From the NCBI GenBank assembly GCA_029881795.1, contig JAOULX010000001.1, positions 186,001 to 250,000 of the forward strand: DNA of 64,000 nt. Direction: 5' to 3'. The first letter of the stretch is position 1. The number at the start of each line of letters is the position of its first letter. The notes beneath the pieces are model-generated. The model ran no database searches. It was not told the DNA's origin and worked only from the letters and a program-made list of their open reading frames with translations. The DNA is from Gammaproteobacteria bacterium. GTDB lineage: Bacteria > Pseudomonadota > Gammaproteobacteria > SZUA-229. Below are positions 60,830 through 64,000 of this stretch, one piece after another. The translations under genes and the position numbers were made by a program.

Positions 60830-61156
60830 CTACATTGCGATCATATAAGGCACCCAGAGTGCCAGTAACAGCAATGCAAAAAACAGATCGACTCTGATAA
60901 TGTTTTTGAATCTGATTTTTATTTCTTCGCTCTGCTCAGATGAATAAATTCGTGACATGAGAATATCCAGAAAAAAGCCGGTGACCAGTAACGGTGCAAT
61001 CACTGGTAAAACCAGTGTCGGGATGAAGTGTAGGCCTTCAAGGTTCAGGCTGCTGCTGTTTTCGGGTTTAAAAATAATGGCAAAAATGGCGAAGAAGTAA
61101 AGAATGTTGCGGATTACTCCGGCCTGTGTGAGGAACACAGTTATTGTTTTTTTCAT
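60830..61156 (-). CDS. Small membrane protein, 108 residues
   Basis: Three membrane helices (IRNILYFFAIFAIIF; FIPTLVLPVIAPLLVTGFFL; VDLFFALLLLALWVPYMIAM), joined by a charged loop (SRIYSSEQSEEIKIRFKN). I do not recognise the family. Leftward single gene in the space after the cbb3 locus. Function unknown. Confidence 0.7.
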   Translation of the reverse strand: MKKTITVFLTQAGVIRNILYFFAIFAIIFKPENSSSLNLEGLHFIPTLVLPVIAPLLVTGFFLDILMSRIYSSEQSEEIKIRFKNIIRVDLFFALLLLALWVPYMIAM

Positions 61157-61242
61157 GATACTGCACTATTCCACGGTAATTCAGCTGTCTATTCTAACCA
61201 GAATGCTGATACGGTGACAACATCAAAAAAAGTTATCTCATT

Positions 61243-61992
61243 TTAACTGTATTCTGCGCGTAAACGGCATTGTTCTCGCTGCTGCTGGTTTAGGTATTGA
61301 CTTAACTGATTTTGGTGGTCTGCGTTAAGGTCAGTTATTTCTGTTCCAAGCTGGGTGTGTCGATAAGGTTTGTTCAGGTAGCGGGTACTACGAACTTTCA
61401 GCTGACATTCTATCTGGCTGGTTTCGTTAAGTTGTATTCGGCAGTAGTTAAGTGTGTCTCCCTGCTTCAGGCTGTCGCTGTGGTTACCGGGAATATTAAT
61501 TCTGAAACCGTGGTTGGAAAGGTCTTTAACATAACCGGACAAGTTGGGCTGACTACTGCTTGCCAGTGATACGGTCATGGACTGCTGTGCCGGTGTCTTT
61601 AATCTGAAATTAAGTCGGCGTTGTTCCTGTTCTATGGTATCGGGCAGGTGGGCCAGTAAGGCAGGAAAACCTGAACTATTGGTGGCGGTTAGAACGCGTA
61701 ATGAAAATGTGGTGGCTGAGCCATTTTCATGGTGCACGCAGTGCAAAAGCTGGTTGGATGCAAAATTTTCAGGCCTGGGAAACAGTTCGTCTATCAGTAA
61801 GGTATTATTTAAACTGTCTATCGATAAAATCAAGCTCTGAAAAATTTGCTCATTGTCATCAAGCCGTACTATTAAGCGTGACTTATTGGCTTTCAGTGTC
61901 TGCAGCTTTTGTAGTCTTTCGGCCGCCAAAAACTGATCTTCCAGTGTCTCGAAGTTGTTCTTTTTCAGGGTTTTTGTCAGAAATTTAATCAT
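61243..61992 (-). CDS. PilZ-domain cyclic di-GMP-binding protein (YcgR-like)
   Basis: 249 residues. An N-terminal YcgR-N-like domain (LIVRLDDNEQIFQSLILSID) is followed by a C-terminal PilZ domain with the binding motif R-x3-R (EQRRLNFRLKTP) and D-x-S-x2-G (DLSNHGFRINI). Likely a flagellar-brake-type cyclic di-GMP effector, though no flagellar genes are near. Cytoplasmic. Confidence 0.85.
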   Translation of the reverse strand: MIKFLTKTLKKNNFETLEDQFLAAERLQKLQTLKANKSRLIVRLDDNEQIFQSLILSIDSLNNTLLIDELFPRPENFASNQLLHCVHHENGSATTFSLRVLTATNSSGFPALLAHLPDTIEQEQRRLNFRLKTPAQQSMTVSLASSSQPNLSGYVKDLSNHGFRINIPGNHSDSLKQGDTLNYCRIQLNETSQIECQLKVRSTRYLNKPYRHTQLGTEITDLNADHQNQLSQYLNQQQREQCRLRAEYS

Positions 61993-62179
61993 CTGATGCG
62001 CTGTATAATAGTGGTTGTTATTTAATACTAGCGGTCAGGGTTTAGCTTGCTTTAGCTGTTTTTAAACTTTAATAATTTATAGATCATAATTATTCTTGAT
62101 AGTGTGACGTATCTGAGGCTGAACCAGCTGGGTTAATTTAACGTATAGGAATATCGTAATTTTATAGAATAGTAAATTA

Positions 62180-62193
62180 TATCCATACGGATA
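62180..62193. promoter_or_regulatory. Inverted repeat upstream of the FNR box
   Basis: TATCC-ATAC-GGATA centred at 62186.5, about -61 from the predicted start of the 32-residue peptide gene. It resembles the dsr repeat core but is shorter and has no matching -10 at the dsr distance. Confidence 0.35.
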
Positions 62194-62199
62194 GTAGGG

Positions 62200-62241
62200 T
62201 TGATTTGGATCAATGCACAAGTCATTTCTTTATTTTAACCT
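62200..62241 (+). promoter_or_regulatory. FNR/Anr-type promoter of the 32-residue peptide gene
   Basis: TTGAT-TTGG-ATCAA at 62200-62213 is a perfect FNR box centred at 62206.5. A candidate -10, TAACCT at 62236-62241, stands 29.5 bp from the centre, as in hemN and ccoN. The box is clear; the -10 is weak. Confidence 0.65.
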
Positions 62242-62275
62242 TTGGCTACTTTAACAGAAGCGAAGGAGTAAAATA

Positions 62276-62374
62276 ATGGATGATCAACAGACAATAAAAA
62301 ATCTTGGCGTTACCGCTATGGTGTTTGTGTTTATAGCACTAGTGTTAGTGTTGGTAGCAAATATTGTTGGTTAA
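62276..62374 (+). CDS. 32-residue single-helix membrane peptide
   Basis: Sequence begins MDDQQTIKNLGVTAM, then one hydrophobic helix (VFVFIALVLVLVANIVG) to the end. AAGGAG lies 7 bases before the ATG, a perfect FNR box is upstream and a terminator follows, so it is a real small gene despite its size. The N-terminal tail would face the cytoplasm. Possibly a small subunit or regulator of an anaerobically made membrane complex such as cbb3 oxidase; inferred only from regulation. Confidence 0.75.
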   Translation: MDDQQTIKNLGVTAMVFVFIALVLVLVANIVG

Positions 62375-62393
62375 CCCGATAAAATAAAAACAT

Positions 62394-62417
62394 AGCCGGC
62401 CATGCCGGCTTTTTTTT
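62394..62417. terminator. Terminator after the small peptide gene
   Basis: AGCCGGC, loop CAT, GCCGGCT followed by a run of T. Convergent with the PilZ gene ending at 62416. Confidence 0.85.
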
Positions 62418-62796
62418 ATTTAAGATGTTTGATCAGTTTTTTCCAGTCGGTGAGATCGGTCGGTGTGCCGTGTCTTTGTTTTAACTGAATACCAACGGTA
62501 TGAGCAATACCGATTGTTGGCTTACACCATTTTACATTACCGGTAAGTGTATACGTGCGGTCGCTGTCTTTAATGCGGATACTCAGATCGAGCACGCTTT
62601 TGACAGCCAGCGGGTCGCTTGAGGTGATTTGTAAACCATTTTTCGAGACATCTACAGCGGCGCAGGTAAAAATTTTTCCTAATGCTTTAGGGTTGTCTGA
62701 TGTAAATAAGATTTTAACCTGAAAATTATCATCTACCAGATATCTGGGGTCGCGACGATTGTCGAAGGTCTCTAAAGCTAGTGCAGATGCTGTCAT
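62416..62796 (-). CDS. PilZ-domain protein, 126 residues
   Basis: Single PilZ domain with R-x3-R in DNRRDPRYLVDDN and the D-x-S-x2-G motif in AVDVSKNGLQI. A cyclic di-GMP receptor of minimal size, as used in type IV pilus or surface control. Leftward single gene. Confidence 0.85.
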   Translation of the reverse strand: MTASALALETFDNRRDPRYLVDDNFQVKILFTSDNPKALGKIFTCAAVDVSKNGLQITSSDPLAVKSVLDLSIRIKDSDRTYTLTGNVKWCKPTIGIAHTVGIQLKQRHGTPTDLTDWKKLIKHLK

Positions 62797-62909
62797 TATT
62801 TTTCCTTTGAATAATGCTTCAGTGTTGTTGAGTCATTGTTATTGTTACAAAAGGATTTAACATTTATAAGAGTAGAGTGTAATACAAGGTAAAAAATGTT
62901 TACTTCCGT

Positions 62910-63635
62910 TTATCTGTGTTTTATGGCCATATAGGCTTTGCGTTTAGTGGTTGGCAGTTTTTCAATTGCATAACGTAGCATTGTTCTCGGCATATCGCTG
63001 GCATGCTGATCTAAAAAATCTTCTTCGACGGCCGTGTTGCGTTTACCAATTTCACGTAGCATCCAGCCGCAGGCTTTATGAATCAGGTCTTCTGGATCAT
63101 TCAGTAACAGCCTGCATATTTCAAGGCAATCTGTAAAATCATCAGCTCTTATAAAATAGAAAGTGGCGATGACCGCAATGCGACGCTGCCAGATGTTTTC
63201 AGACCGTGCCAGTTGATATAAAACAGCCCGGTCAGCTGAGCTCAGGTGATCGCCAACAATAGTGACTGCTGAAGTGTCAACGAGATCCCAGTTGTTAACG
63301 TAATGGGTGCTGTTCAGGTAAAAATTAAATATCTCGTTGCGGGTATTGGAAGAGGATTTTTTGTAGCAATTGACCAGCATGATTAAAGCCAGTAGACGTT
63401 GTTCGTGATATTCCGATGCGAGTAATGACTGAATGTGTTGTAGTGGCAGTGATTTATAACGCTTAGCGAGTTCTCTTAAAACCGGAACGCGAATACCCAG
63501 AAAGATATCGCCTTCTGCGTACTGACCTTTTGCGGTTTTAAAATAACGCTGAGAACTGGCAGCAATGCCGGTATCTGCAAGAGTGTGTAGCTGCTGTTTA
63601 ATCTCGTTTAATGTCGTAGTTGACGTCCCTGACAT
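62910..63635 (-). CDS. DNA alkylation repair (AlkD-like) protein
   Basis: 241 residues with HEAT-like repeats. It fits the AlkD family: FLGIRVPVLRELAKRYKSLP, LLASEYHEQRLLALIMLVNC, NNWDLVDTSA and KACGWMLREIGKRN. AlkD excises alkylated bases without base flipping. Family membership is clear; activity is not tested here. Confidence 0.9.
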   Translation of the reverse strand: MSGTSTTTLNEIKQQLHTLADTGIAASSQRYFKTAKGQYAEGDIFLGIRVPVLRELAKRYKSLPLQHIQSLLASEYHEQRLLALIMLVNCYKKSSSNTRNEIFNFYLNSTHYVNNWDLVDTSAVTIVGDHLSSADRAVLYQLARSENIWQRRIAVIATFYFIRADDFTDCLEICRLLLNDPEDLIHKACGWMLREIGKRNTAVEEDFLDQHASDMPRTMLRYAIEKLPTTKRKAYMAIKHR

Positions 63636-63653
63636 GATATAGGTATTGCAGAT

Positions 63654-64000
63654 TTATGCAGCGCGATCACTAAAACGTAAGGCTTCGACCGTCCATTGCT
63701 GGCTATCAGAGACAGTCAGTACTAGGCAGGCCGGGCCGCCGCGGGTTCGGGTTGCCCCGGCTGCTCCGGGATTAATAACCCAAGGTAATTCGTCCTTGTC
63801 ACAGACCTGGCTGTGGGTGTGACCATAGACAATAACGCGGGCATTAGGGTGTGTTTTTCTGAGCGAGCTGTGACTCGGCTTATGGTGGCCATGAGTGTGG
63901 CCATGCTCAACAACCAGTAGGCCACCAGGGAGCTGGATTTCTGCTACATCAGGCAATGACTCTACAATATCTTTCTGATTAGAGGGCCAGACGCTGTGAT
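63654..64000 (-). CDS. YfcE/MJ0936-type metallophosphoesterase, partial
   Basis: Leftward gene running off the right edge; the visible part is the C-terminal 115 or so residues. Metal-site histidines are in LLVVEHGHTHGHH and VIVYGHTHS, then VINPGAAG and RGGPACLVL. The reading frame stays open upstream through 64000 (WPSNQKDIVES), so the apparent start at 63956 is internal. The N-terminal D-x-H part is outside the window. Confidence 0.88.
   Translation of the reverse strand, partial: HSVWPSNQKDIVESLPDVAEIQLPGGLLVVEHGHTHGHHKPSHSSLRKTHPNARVIVYGHTHSQVCDKDELPWVINPGAAGATRTRGGPACLVLTVSDSQQWTVEALRFSDRAA

Noticed and set aside
62180-62193. Fourth member of the dsr operator family
   Set aside because: The core lacks the outer C and G of the others, and no -10 lies at the 30.5-bp distance in either direction.
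1-64000. CRISPR array to match the Cas6-like gene
   Set aside because: No regularly spaced direct repeats of 20-40 bp were seen on reading through the non-coding regions.
1-64000. rRNA, tRNA, transposase or prophage genes
   Set aside because: No such sequence or protein was recognised anywhere in the window.

Overview
The window comes from the chromosome of a sulfur-oxidising gammaproteobacterium with moderate GC. The main evidence is a complete reverse-type dissimilatory sulfite reductase operon, dsrABEFHCMKLJOPNR (4170-16795), in the order known from Allochromatium vinosum. It also holds siroheme synthase cysG, and a cbb3 oxidase operon with hemN for respiration at low oxygen. I saw no rRNA, tRNA, CRISPR array, insertion sequence or prophage.

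Layout. 1-217 is the start of priA. 218-1031 is an AT-rich non-coding stretch with five exact TTATNCACA DnaA boxes and is a candidate replication origin. 1032-3682 is a leftward histidine kinase / NarL-type regulator / rhodanese operon, divergent from dsr. 3683-4169 is the dsr control region with two inverted repeats. 4170-19036 is the dsr operon followed by an unusual tail: a TauD-like dioxygenase, a small ORF, a Cas6/Cmx6-like protein with no CRISPR array, and a DsrC paralogue with no cysteine (RspA type). 19298-22334 holds a small protein with a dsr-like promoter, a PiuC/YbiX hydroxylase, two conserved hypotheticals and rlmG. 22339-31054 is leftward: two tandem outer-membrane barrel paralogues, a PilH-like regulator, and a LolA-like / FtsX-MacB-type ABC / barrel export cluster. 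31207-40359 is mixed: a binding-protein plus hybrid kinase pair, GNAT, a trypsin-like protease, a 2OG-Fe oxygenase, an Sfum_1244-type protein, and a small protein with another dsr-like promoter element. 40698-45437 holds a Sel1 protein and a MoxR/VWA cluster. 45486-48252 holds glutaredoxin, cysG, a DUF503 protein and a CDF-type protein. 48376-53474 is signalling. 53673-60822 is hemN divergent from ccoNOQP-(small protein)-ccoG-fixH. 60830-64000 holds PilZ proteins, a 32-residue membrane peptide, an AlkD-like protein and a partial phosphoesterase.

How it works together. CysG makes siroheme and DsrN amidates it for DsrAB. DsrEFH and DsrC relay sulfur to DsrAB. DsrL supplies the NAD(H) link, and DsrMKJOP connects the cytoplasmic DsrC thiol/trisulfide chemistry to the membrane. 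Electrons can end at cbb3 oxidase. hemN, ccoN and the 32-residue peptide gene each carry an FNR/Anr-like box at the same class II spacing from a -10.

Strongest novel points: (1) a Cas6-like RNA-binding or RNA-cutting protein and a cysteine-less DsrC inside the dsr transcription unit; (2) a shared inverted-repeat element, built on TCCC-N4-GGGA, at dsrA and two orphan small-protein genes, with an identical 30.5-bp offset to the -10 at two of them, for which the divergent NarL-type regulator is a natural candidate; (3) a possible oriC next to priA.
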